Below, piece after piece: positions 7,295 through 15,538 of a DNA stretch of 59,361 bases; within the stretch, counting starts at the first letter, position 1; the number at the start of each line of letters is the position of its first letter. The DNA comes from Roseburia sp. CAG:10041_57 (GTDB taxonomy: Bacteria; Bacillota; Clostridia; Lachnospirales; Lachnospiraceae), in the NCBI GenBank assembly GCA_001916965.1, contig MNTL01000063.1, forward strand, positions 1-59,361, read 5' to 3'. The notes beneath the pieces are model-generated. The model saw only the letters and a list, made by a program, of their open reading frames with translations. It searched no databases and was not told where the DNA came from. The position numbers were made by a program, and so were the translations under genes.

Positions 7295-10200
7295 TGTTTT
7301 CTCTCTTCTCCAATATGTGTTCCGCACAGGGCATACAGGTTATAGGGCTGCCTTGCCAGCAGCTCTTCAAATATACTGCGCGCCTGTTCCATATCTCCTT
7401 CATATGCCTTTTGCAAAGCTCTTGCCAGACTGCACCTCATACATTCTGCATGATTACACAGCCTGCATCTCTCACTTTTTTCCAATCGTTCCAATACCTG
7501 TGCTGACGCCTGCAGGTCTTTTGTATACAATGCCGCCATGTATTCCAGATATCTGACATATCTCTCTTTATAGAAAAAGTCACCAATAGGATTATGCAAG
7601 TAATCCTCAAGACGTTTTGCACAGTTTCTGCCTTCTTCTTCATAAGGAAATACATCCTGCTGTTGTACAGATTCCTTTTCTTTTACAAAAATCCCTCTGA
7701 TTTTCTCCAGCAGTGTCTTTTCTTTAACCCCACTCTGGGTGGCTGCACTTTCCTGCAACTTCATAAGCGCCAGTAAGAACAGCTCATTTGCACACAGGTC
7801 AGTATACATTTTCGCCGGCAATCTCACGTTTTTCTTAGTCTGTATATGGAATATATCACGAAAAGCCTTCAAAGCCTGCGTCCATTTGCCCTGCCGCATT
7901 AACTGCCATGCCCATATATGCTCACATTCAAGCTCCTGTATGGTTCTGCCGTTATTCGCCGATTGCGATTTAAGATGTCTGTACATGCAGTCATGGGCTT
8001 TGTCTGCCTTTTCCCAATCTGCTGCGTACACATACATGCGGTAAATAAACTTAAAGTATTCGCTGTGACGATTCATATAAGTATTTAATATGATTATTGC
8101 CCTTCCCACCTGATTACTTCTGGCATAGTTGGCACTGATGTTCTTCATGGATGCTAGAGATTCCTGCTGTTCGCTGAAAGTATCTATCAGTTTCTCATAA
8201 GTCTGCGCCGCCAGTGCATACTCTCCCATAAGTTCATATGTCTGCGCTTTATTTCCTAAAGTCGTTGCATTGGGTTCCTCTTTTCCCTCTCGATACATAT
8301 AATATAATGCCTTTTCAAAATAAGGTAGTGCCAGTTCATATTGCCCCTGATATTTCAACGCACATCCTATATTATTATAGGCAAACTGATCCGCTGGGTC
8401 ACGCTCCAGTATTTTTCTAAAATCTTTCAGTGCCTGCTCATACTCCTTCGCAGCCATGCTGAACAATCCTCTGGCATTTAATATGTAATTACACGGATAC
8501 AGATTCAGGTATTTTGTAATGATCGGATAACCTTCTGTATAATATCTGATCTGCCCGGACTCCATAAGTTTTCTGTAGTAATCCCGGTTAAATTCATCCA
8601 GATACTGACTGATAGGATAATCCTTGGTTTTCTCTTCACCTGTGTAGGCATATGCATCCAGGTAAGCACTATTCACCTGATTCTTTCCAGCCAGATCCAG
8701 TATTTCCTTTAGCTTGTCCTTCTTTTTAAGGTCATAATATACTTTTGCAACCTCTTCATATGGTCTCTCAAATTCAGGAAAAGCCTTGATACATTCCATA
8801 CCACACCGGATTACATTCCCTGCATCCCACAGCTTCACGTATACTTCCAGCATCAGTGCATAGGCATACTGAATCTGGTAACGATTCAGGAGTTCATCTG
8901 CCAGACTCAGGCTCTTATTATATTCTTCCATCTCCATATAGATTCTGGCTGCATCAATCAATGCATTGGGATTAGTATTTTCCTGCTGTCTATAGAATTG
9001 ATATTCTTCCAGTGCATTGGCATAATATTTCGAATATGCACGTCCCATCATATGATATGTGGTCATTTGAATCCTGTGAGCGATTTCTATATTCCTGTTA
9101 TACTCTTCCACTTCCTCCTGCTTCTGTGGAACTGTCTGAGCCAGTAGAAGCTTCTGCCATTGTCTTGCTGTTTCCAACGTTTTATCAAACAGCCCCTGTG
9201 CCATATAGATACGTGCACACAATCCCAGATATTCTACTTTCATTTCCGAAGGTATCAGCCCTGCCATTTCCTGTGTCAGTTTATCTGCCGCCAGATAACG
9301 ATCCTCCTGCAAAAGACACCAGGCAAGCTCCTTGGCTGCCTCTATATCCTTATTCTGCTGCCACTTTGCTCGATAGTCCTGTTCCAGCTGATGATTGACA
9401 CGAATCCTGAGCTTCATGATTTCATCATCCTGCCCTCTTCGCATGACAATCCTGATACATTCTTTGGCATCCTCATACCGGCTCTGGTCTGCATATAAAA
9501 AAGCCAGACGGTAATTAGCCATGTAGTGATGCCTGTCCTGTTCCTTTAATATCTGATAGCAGTTAATTGCCTTATCTACCTGTCTTGTATCATAATAGAA
9601 CTCTGCAAGCTGATACAATATGGTCATATCCTGTGGAAAATTCTCACGAAGTCTCTCATATATGCCCTGTGCCTGTTCCACCTCATCATTTCCCCGGCAC
9701 CTTGCTGCACGCAACAGTTCCATATATGGATGAGAGATTCCCAGTCCATCTGCCTGCTGCAACAGTTCATCCAGCTTCTGATAATCCTTTTGTTGCAGAC
9801 AGTCCCAGGACGTATTATAGCAACGGATAAAGCTGTCATAATCTGCATCCTCTGCACCTTCAAATAGGGTATAATCAAGGACTTCCTTCGTCATGCAGCG
9901 ACGAATCATAAAATCTATGAAGTCAGCGGGGAACTGCTCCCTTAACTTTCCTGCATTCTCCTGAATGTGCAGTTCTTGACTGATTACTTTCCATACTGTA
10001 TCCGGATAATTAAAATGATTCATCAGAAAAATCAACAGCTTCTTCTGACATTCCTCATTTGTATCCAGCGAAACATAGATATCATCCTGAAAAAGTTCCT
10101 TCCACTGTCTCACGTCACATCTTGAACTGAGTCTGCCATATAGCATTTCTGCTCTGTGAACCCACTCCCCAGATGGCGTATGGTCTGCTTTTTCCTCTTC

Positions 10201-10389
10201 TTTGGGCTGTTCTTCTTCATTTTGGGCATACTCACAGGCAGCTTCATACGCCTCTCTTAATCTCTTAAATCCTTCCGGATCATCCTCCGGATTGGTATGC
10301 ATCAGTTGCTGACGATATGCATTTTTCAATGCTCTCTCATCTTTTGTTTCATCTATTCCCAATATAGCAAATATTTCCTCTTTCTGCAT
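7291..10389 (-). CDS. J-domain protein with long TPR superhelix
   Basis: 1032 residues. Residues 1-50 match a J-domain helix I-II layout (EEIFAILGI...ALKNAYRQQLMH...FKRLREAYEAA), but the canonical HPD tripeptide is replaced by H31-TNPEDD. Beyond residue 200 the protein is a series of tetratricopeptide-like helical pairs (for example YMANYRLAFLYADQSRYEDA, QFAYNNIGCALKYQGQYELALPYFEKAL), with a Cys cluster CRLCNHAECMRC near the C-terminus. No signal peptide or membrane segment is visible. It overlaps the Hsp70 gene by four bases and shares the promoter at 10445-10473. The likely role is to recruit clients through the TPR region and deliver them to the Hsp70, by analogy to the HscC-DjlB/DjlC pairs in E. 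coli. Whether the altered HPD still stimulates ATPase is open. Confidence 0.88.
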   Translation of the reverse strand: MQKEEIFAILGIDETKDERALKNAYRQQLMHTNPEDDPEGFKRLREAYEAACEYAQNEEEQPKEEEKADHTPSGEWVHRAEMLYGRLSSRCDVRQWKELFQDDIYVSLDTNEECQKKLLIFLMNHFNYPDTVWKVISQELHIQENAGKLREQFPADFIDFMIRRCMTKEVLDYTLFEGAEDADYDSFIRCYNTSWDCLQQKDYQKLDELLQQADGLGISHPYMELLRAARCRGNDEVEQAQGIYERLRENFPQDMTILYQLAEFYYDTRQVDKAINCYQILKEQDRHHYMANYRLAFLYADQSRYEDAKECIRIVMRRGQDDEIMKLRIRVNHQLEQDYRAKWQQNKDIEAAKELAWCLLQEDRYLAADKLTQEMAGLIPSEMKVEYLGLCARIYMAQGLFDKTLETARQWQKLLLAQTVPQKQEEVEEYNRNIEIAHRIQMTTYHMMGRAYSKYYANALEEYQFYRQQENTNPNALIDAARIYMEMEEYNKSLSLADELLNRYQIQYAYALMLEVYVKLWDAGNVIRCGMECIKAFPEFERPYEEVAKVYYDLKKKDKLKEILDLAGKNQVNSAYLDAYAYTGEEKTKDYPISQYLDEFNRDYYRKLMESGQIRYYTEGYPIITKYLNLYPCNYILNARGLFSMAAKEYEQALKDFRKILERDPADQFAYNNIGCALKYQGQYELALPYFEKALYYMYREGKEEPNATTLGNKAQTYELMGEYALAAQTYEKLIDTFSEQQESLASMKNISANYARSNQVGRAIIILNTYMNRHSEYFKFIYRMYVYAADWEKADKAHDCMYRHLKSQSANNGRTIQELECEHIWAWQLMRQGKWTQALKAFRDIFHIQTKKNVRLPAKMYTDLCANELFLLALMKLQESAATQSGVKEKTLLEKIRGIFVKEKESVQQQDVFPYEEEGRNCAKRLEDYLHNPIGDFFYKERYVRYLEYMAALYTKDLQASAQVLERLEKSERCRLCNHAECMRCSLARALQKAYEGDMEQARSIFEELLARQPYNLYALCGTHIGEERKQ

Positions 10390-10444
10390 ATTCGCTCTCT
10401 CCTTATGCTGTACATTTCACAAATACTGTTTCACAATTATCTAT

Positions 10445-10473
10445 ATTGTACCAAGTTGAATGATTTTCGTAAA
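10445..10473 (-). promoter_or_regulatory. promoter of the J-TPR/Hsp70 operon
   Basis: Minus strand TTTACG (10468-10473), 17-base spacer, TACAAT (10445-10450), followed by AAGGAG nine bases before the ATG. No CIRCE-type inverted repeat (the HrcA heat-shock operator) was seen, so heat-shock control is not indicated. Confidence 0.6.
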
Positions 10474-10497
10474 TATGAAGTATCATCCAGTTTTGCA

Positions 10498-10530
10498 CAA
10501 AAAAAGCAGGCAGCTTACACTGCCCGCTCA
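10498..10530 (-). terminator. opp operon terminator
   Basis: Minus strand stem AGCGGGCAG / CTGCCTGCT (one G-U pair) followed by TTTTTTT, immediately after the oppF stop codon. Confidence 0.85.
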
Positions 10531-10533
10531 TAA

Positions 10534-11529
10534 TTAATCATATAAATGACATCTGACAATATGTCCATTGCCCATATCCTTGGCTTCTGGTGCCTGTTCC
10601 TTACAGATGCCCATACATTCCTTACAACGTGTATGGAACTTACAGCCTGAAGGTGGATTAGCCGGTGAAGGAATGTCACCTTCCAGAATCGTTCTGTTAA
10701 TCTTGATATCCGGGTCCGGCATAGGAATCGCACTAAACAATGCCTTAGTGTAAGGATGTAATGGATTCTCGAAGATATCACTGGTGTTACCAGTCTCAAC
10801 CAGTCCGCCCAGATACATAACGCCTACTGTATCAGAGATATGCTCTACAACTGACAGATCATGAGAAATGAACAGATATGTCAGGTTCATCTTCTCCTGT
10901 AATTCTTTTAACAGGTTAATGATCTGTGCCTGAATAGATACGTCAAGTGCTGATACAGGCTCATCACAGACGATAAATTCAGGATTCAGTGCCAGTGCCC
11001 TGGCGATACAGATACGTTGTCTTTGTCCACCGGAGAACTCATGGGGATATCTATCCTTATGATAATCCTGCAGACCACAGTTCTTCATAACCTGCGAAAT
11101 ATACGCATCATATTCGTTCTTTGGAACAATATTGTGTTCCTTTACAGCTTCACCAATGATCTCACCAATAGGAAGTCTCGGTGACAGGGATGAATAAGGA
11201 TCCTGGAAAATAATCTGCATCTTGGTACGCAGTTCTCTCAGCTTCTTCTTATCCACATCACTGACATCTTCTCCATTAAAGAGAATCGTTCCTTCTGTCT
11301 TCTCAATCAGACGAAGAATTGTACGGCCTGTCGTAGATTTACCACAGCCGGACTCACCAACAAGTCCCATCGTAGTACCACGCTTAATGCTGAAAGATAC
11401 ATCATCTACCGCTTTTACATTACCTGTTACGCCGCCAAAGAAGCCGCCTTTAATTGGGAAGTATTTCTTTAAATGAGACACCTCCAGAATATTATCAGGA
11501 TCATGCATGATCATATTATCATTACTCAT
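10534..11529 (-). CDS. oppF: oligopeptide ABC transporter ATP-binding protein OppF
   Basis: 331 residues. One of the two ATPases that power peptide import on the cytoplasmic side. Walker A GESGCGKST, Q-loop IFQDPYSSLSPR, signature FSGGQRQR, Walker B FIVCDEPVSALD and H-loop FISHDL are all present. The C-terminal CKFHTRC..CMGIC Cys-rich motif is the oligopeptide/dipeptide-transporter C-terminal domain seen in OppD/F (in some members it holds an Fe-S cluster). The ATG overlaps the end of oppD by eight bases, with GGAGG inside oppD, so the two ATPases are translationally coupled. Last gene of the operon, followed by a strong terminator. Confidence 0.95.
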   Translation of the reverse strand: MSNDNMIMHDPDNILEVSHLKKYFPIKGGFFGGVTGNVKAVDDVSFSIKRGTTMGLVGESGCGKSTTGRTILRLIEKTEGTILFNGEDVSDVDKKKLRELRTKMQIIFQDPYSSLSPRLPIGEIIGEAVKEHNIVPKNEYDAYISQVMKNCGLQDYHKDRYPHEFSGGQRQRICIARALALNPEFIVCDEPVSALDVSIQAQIINLLKELQEKMNLTYLFISHDLSVVEHISDTVGVMYLGGLVETGNTSDIFENPLHPYTKALFSAIPMPDPDIKINRTILEGDIPSPANPPSGCKFHTRCKECMGICKEQAPEAKDMGNGHIVRCHLYD

Positions 11530-12679
11530 TCTGAGTGCCTCCTTCCTTACAACGATAACAGCTTACTACATGAGTTGGAGATACATGATAAGCTGCCGGA
11601 TAAGCACCTTCACATCCCTCAACACACATTTCACAACGATCTTTGAAATAACAGTAGTTAGGCATATCTACCGGATTCGGTACGCTGCCTGGAATACTGT
11701 AAAGTTTATCAATATGCTTACCAACTACCGGCTTGGAGTTCATCAGTCCGATTGTATAAGGATGTCTTGGATCTTTGAAGATTTCTCTTGCTGTACCCTT
11801 TTCCACAACACGTCCTGCATACATAACTACCACATAGTCAGCCATTTCTGCAACAACACCCAAGTCATGCGTGATCAGCATGATAGAGCTGTTGATCTTA
11901 TCCTTTAAGTTACGGAGCAGATCCAGTACCTGTGCCTGAATCGTAACGTCCAGGGCAGTTGTGGGTTCATCTGCAATAATCAGCTTAGGGTTGCAGGCAA
12001 GTGCCATAGCGATACAGATACGCTGTCTCATACCACCAGATAATTCGTGTGGGTACATTCTGTATACGCCTTCTTTATTGGCAATTCCTACCATGTCAAG
12101 CATTTCTATCGTTCGTGCCTTGACCTGTTCCTTGGTCATTTGCGGATTATGCAGTGCAATAACCTCATCTACCTGTTCCCCGATACGAAATACCGGATTT
12201 AGGGAAGTCATAGGCTCCTGGAAGATCATGGACATATAGTTACCACGTAACTTCTGCATTACCTCGTTTGGTGCATTGACTACATTAATGACCTGTTCTC
12301 CGGTGTTAAAACGGATCTCACCTTCCACGGTCTGACCGGATGGTCTCTGTACAAGCTGCATCAGGGAAAGACTGGTTACGGACTTACCACAGCCGGACTC
12401 TCCTACGATACCGACTGTCTTACCCTGTGGCACATCAAAGGACACACCATCTACAGATTTTACTGTTCCGATATCTGTGAAGAAATAAGTATGCACATTG
12501 TCAAATTCTACACAGTTATCAGCATTTTTCATTTGTGTGATATATTCTGATTCAGGAATATGTTTTCTGTTTCTCTTCTTCTCCAGCTCACTTGTAATCT
12601 TACGATTCTGTCTGGAGATTGCACGCGATTCTTTCGCAGATATATAATTAGCGCTCTTTTTCTTATTACCGAATGCCAT
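11522..12679 (-). CDS. oppD: oligopeptide ABC transporter ATP-binding protein OppD
   Basis: 385 residues. ATPase partner of OppF: Walker A GESGCGKSV, signature LSGGMRQR, Walker B LIIADEPTTALD and LITHDLG. The C-terminal CYFKDRCEMCVEGC is the Opp/Dpp domain. The first 55 residues are a basic, predicted helical extension not normally seen in OppD, ahead of the usual VEFDNVHTYF start of the ATPase fold. The start was set at the ATG at 12679, three codons into the open frame, because AGGTGG lies five bases before it; a GTG directly after the oppC stop is the alternative. Confidence 0.94.
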   Translation of the reverse strand: MAFGNKKKSANYISAKESRAISRQNRKITSELEKKRNRKHIPESEYITQMKNADNCVEFDNVHTYFFTDIGTVKSVDGVSFDVPQGKTVGIVGESGCGKSVTSLSLMQLVQRPSGQTVEGEIRFNTGEQVINVVNAPNEVMQKLRGNYMSMIFQEPMTSLNPVFRIGEQVDEVIALHNPQMTKEQVKARTIEMLDMVGIANKEGVYRMYPHELSGGMRQRICIAMALACNPKLIIADEPTTALDVTIQAQVLDLLRNLKDKINSSIMLITHDLGVVAEMADYVVVMYAGRVVEKGTAREIFKDPRHPYTIGLMNSKPVVGKHIDKLYSIPGSVPNPVDMPNYCYFKDRCEMCVEGCEGAYPAAYHVSPTHVVSCYRCKEGGTQNE

Positions 12680-12688
12680 CGCTACCAC

Positions 12689-14371
12689 CTACCGTTTCAT
12701 CTTAGGGTCAAACGCATCACGCAGACCATCACCAATAAAGTTAAATGCAAGTACAGTCAACAGGATCAGCAGACCTGCCGGAATCCATACGAACAGATAA
12801 TTTGTCATAACATACGAGTCATTAACTGCATTGATAATACTTCCCCAGGAAGCTGCCGGATACTTGATACCAAGCCCAAGGAAGCTAAGGGTTGCCTCTG
12901 CCAGAATGACATCACCAAGTCCCATTGTTGCAAATACGATAAGCTGAGGTACTACGTTAGGAATCAGGTGCTTGAAGATCCTGCGGCTTACTCTGATACC
13001 GGTCGCTTCTGTCGCCACCATGAATTCCTGTTCACGTAAGGACAGAATCTGTCCACGTACAATACGGGCAATACCTACCCAGCCAATAATACTCATAACA
13101 ACACATAAGCTGTAAATACGGACTGTCGCACTGGCTCTGTAATGATCCATAACAGAACCAAGGATCAGGTACAAGGGCATGGCAGGGATACAGTAAATAA
13201 CATCTACCAGACGCATCAGGATATTGTCTACCCAGCCGCCGAAGTAACCTGCAATACCACCAATGATGACACCAATCAATACTTCAATGAATACAACAAC
13301 GAAACCAATCAGCAGTGAGATACGTCCACCGTACATCAGACGCGCCAGCAGATCCATACCATTGGCATCTGTTCCTATCCAATGATCCTTAGACGGCTTT
13401 GCGTAAGTATCAATCACTCTCGTCTCCTGGTTACGCTGAATGATGTACTGACCAGTCTTCTCAGAGATAAGATACGTATCTGTCTCTCCTGCTCCATCTG
13501 TATATTCAAAGGATTCTGTGCCCTCTTCAATCGCAAGAATCGCTGCCTCCTTAAAATCAGGTGTTAAGAACACACCACCTACGACACTGTTAATATTCAT
13601 GCTGGAGATATAAGCATAATCTGCTCCATCTGTAGTCTTTACCATGGCAGAGTCTTCACCCTCAAGCTCCAGCTCATAGGTTGTATCTGCTGCATCGAAT
13701 TTCTTTGCGCCTTCGCTCATGGCAATCAGTGCATTCTTATAGAAATCATATGATAACTTCGTATCAGCAGAATATGGTGTAAAAGACATCTTACAGGCAA
13801 CTGCCATCTCATTTACGATATAAAGCAGCTCCTTACCGGTAGAATCATCTACGATATAGGATACGCCATCATATTCAAAGTAATTATCCCCTGCTGCAAC
13901 TGCCTGATTATGTTCGTCAGATCTCATTGCCTTGGGATTCTTGGTATCTTCTGCACTGTAGATTACATAAGCGTTATCTTCCAGCTTTCTGATACCGATC
14001 TTGGAACCGTCTCTTGTCTCTACGATGTTCTGCTTCTTACCGATTGCCAGGATTGTCTTGGAAAAGATATCACTTGGCAGTGTAACATCCTCTACCTGAT
14101 ACATCTGATAATCGTCAATATAAGTTGCACCTGCATAATCCTTCTTCATTTCCTCTGTACGGTAGAATACCTGGCTCTGGGAGTAAGGGATAATTGCTCC
14201 CCCCAGGAAAGAGAACAGGAACATACAGATAATAATTACCATACCGATAATGGCAAGCTTGTTTCTAAAGAAACGTTTTGCTACCAGCATTCCGGGAGAA
14301 AGTACCTTAACACGCTGTGCATCGTCTAACTTCATATTTTCATTGTTCTTAGCATTTTCTTCGTTAGCCAT
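12689..14371 (-). CDS. oppC: oligopeptide ABC transporter permease OppC with enlarged extracellular insertion
   Basis: 560 residues, against roughly 300-350 for ordinary OppC/DppC. The N-terminal OppC_N segment with TM1 (LAIIGMVIIICMFLFSFLGG) is followed by about 250 residues of soluble, Asp/Thr/Tyr-rich sequence on the outer side before the permease core (GTDANGMDLLARLMYGGR, five further membrane segments). The EAA-loop motif ATEATGIRVSRRIFKHLIPN, which docks with the ATPases, is intact. The insertion has internal similarity between its halves (YEYDGVSYI..STGKELLYI and FEYTDGAGETDTYLISEKTGQYI), so it may be a duplicated small beta domain that contacts the unusually large OppA. AAAGGGG precedes the ATG. 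Confidence 0.92.
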   Translation of the reverse strand: MANEENAKNNENMKLDDAQRVKVLSPGMLVAKRFFRNKLAIIGMVIIICMFLFSFLGGAIIPYSQSQVFYRTEEMKKDYAGATYIDDYQMYQVEDVTLPSDIFSKTILAIGKKQNIVETRDGSKIGIRKLEDNAYVIYSAEDTKNPKAMRSDEHNQAVAAGDNYFEYDGVSYIVDDSTGKELLYIVNEMAVACKMSFTPYSADTKLSYDFYKNALIAMSEGAKKFDAADTTYELELEGEDSAMVKTTDGADYAYISSMNINSVVGGVFLTPDFKEAAILAIEEGTESFEYTDGAGETDTYLISEKTGQYIIQRNQETRVIDTYAKPSKDHWIGTDANGMDLLARLMYGGRISLLIGFVVVFIEVLIGVIIGGIAGYFGGWVDNILMRLVDVIYCIPAMPLYLILGSVMDHYRASATVRIYSLCVVMSIIGWVGIARIVRGQILSLREQEFMVATEATGIRVSRRIFKHLIPNVVPQLIVFATMGLGDVILAEATLSFLGLGIKYPAASWGSIINAVNDSYVMTNYLFVWIPAGLLILLTVLAFNFIGDGLRDAFDPKMKR

Positions 14372-14385
14372 GTTCTTTCCCCTTT

Positions 14386-15372
14386 CTAATTTACTCTGAC
14401 ACGAGGGTCAACAACTGCGTAGAGAATATCTGCGATCAGGTTGCCCAATAAGATCAATACTGCACTGAACAGCATATAGAACATAACAAAAGGAATATCT
14501 CCTAATGTAATACACTGATAGGAAGTATATCCGATACCCGGAATCTGGAACAGTGTCTCCGTGATCAGGGCACCACCGAACAGACTGGGCAGAGTACCAC
14601 CAAGCAGAGTGATAATCGGAATCAGTATATTACGGAATGCATGATGATTAATGACCTTCTTCTCAGGAAGACCCTTTGCACGGGCAGTACGGATATAATC
14701 TGCATTCAATACTTCCAGCATGTTAGTACGTGTATAACGCATCAGGGAACCGATGCTTACAATAGTCAGTGTCAGTACCGGCATGATCATATGCTTGGCA
14801 ATATCCAGTACCTGTCCCATAGGACTCAGCTGCTGATGCATACGTCCTACAATACCATACAGATCCAGCCAGTTAAGCTTCACTGCAAAGATCCACTTCA
14901 AAATCGTTGCAAAGAAGAAGCTGGGCAGGGATATACCGATCAACGCTATAACCGTAATAGAATAGTCTGTCAGTGAATACTGCTTTCTGGCCGCTGCCAC
15001 ACCGGCAGGAATCGCAATGATGATCTCCAGAATGAAGGAAGCAAGTCCTAATGCAAAGGAATACCAGATAACACTGGCAAACTTCTGTAATACAGGCTGG
15101 TTGTATAACCAGGAATCACCGAACTGTCCACGGATTGCCTTGGATGCCCATACGAAATATCCCTGGATTACACTGTCATCCAGTCCGTATGCAGCATTTA
15201 ACTGCTGTAACCATTCATCATAGCTCTTAGCTCCGGGTTTCTGTGATAATTCCATAGCCTTTGTCTCTACGAAGGAGGCAGGCATGCAGCGCATGATGCC
15301 ATAGATGATCATAGATACAAAGAATAGAAGCACTATGGAAATCAATAATCTTTTTACTACAAATTTCTTCAT
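14386..15372 (-). CDS. oppB: oligopeptide ABC transporter permease OppB
   Basis: 328 residues, six membrane segments. Forms the peptide channel with OppC. The N-terminal MKKFVVKRLLISIVLLFFVSMIIY helix, the extracellular loop with FGDSWLYNQPV, and the EAA motif ARAKGLPEKKVINHHAFRN (ATPase-docking) are all typical; the C-terminus ends YAVVDPRVRVN as in the family. AAGGAG is 10 bases upstream. It lies 14 bases before oppC and 166 bases after oppA; a hairpin in that gap may lower downstream expression relative to oppA. Confidence 0.95.
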   Translation of the reverse strand: MKKFVVKRLLISIVLLFFVSMIIYGIMRCMPASFVETKAMELSQKPGAKSYDEWLQQLNAAYGLDDSVIQGYFVWASKAIRGQFGDSWLYNQPVLQKFASVIWYSFALGLASFILEIIIAIPAGVAAARKQYSLTDYSITVIALIGISLPSFFFATILKWIFAVKLNWLDLYGIVGRMHQQLSPMGQVLDIAKHMIMPVLTLTIVSIGSLMRYTRTNMLEVLNADYIRTARAKGLPEKKVINHHAFRNILIPIITLLGGTLPSLFGGALITETLFQIPGIGYTSYQCITLGDIPFVMFYMLFSAVLILLGNLIADILYAVVDPRVRVN

Positions 15373-15460
15373 TGTCTTCTCTCCTTACTATTGCCTTTCC
15401 AAAGGCATTTCGCCAGAGGGCACACCACCCTTTCGCGAAATACCTTCGCATTTACAGTAT

Positions 15461-15494
15461 AAAAGGGGATATGTATGTAGCATATCCCCCTTTT
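15461..15494 (-). terminator. hairpin between oppA and oppB
   Basis: Stem aaaaggggatatg / catatccccctttt (one bulged base) with a 7-base loop and a TTTTAT end on the minus strand. A second inverted repeat (atttcgc / gcgaaat) lies at about 15407-15442. Placed directly after the binding-protein gene, this fits a partial terminator or mRNA-stabilising element giving excess OppA over the permease. That role is inferred. Confidence 0.65.
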
Positions 15495-15538
15495 AGCTGC
15501 ATGATTCTGTAAAAAGAATTTATTTTCTGTCAGGAATA

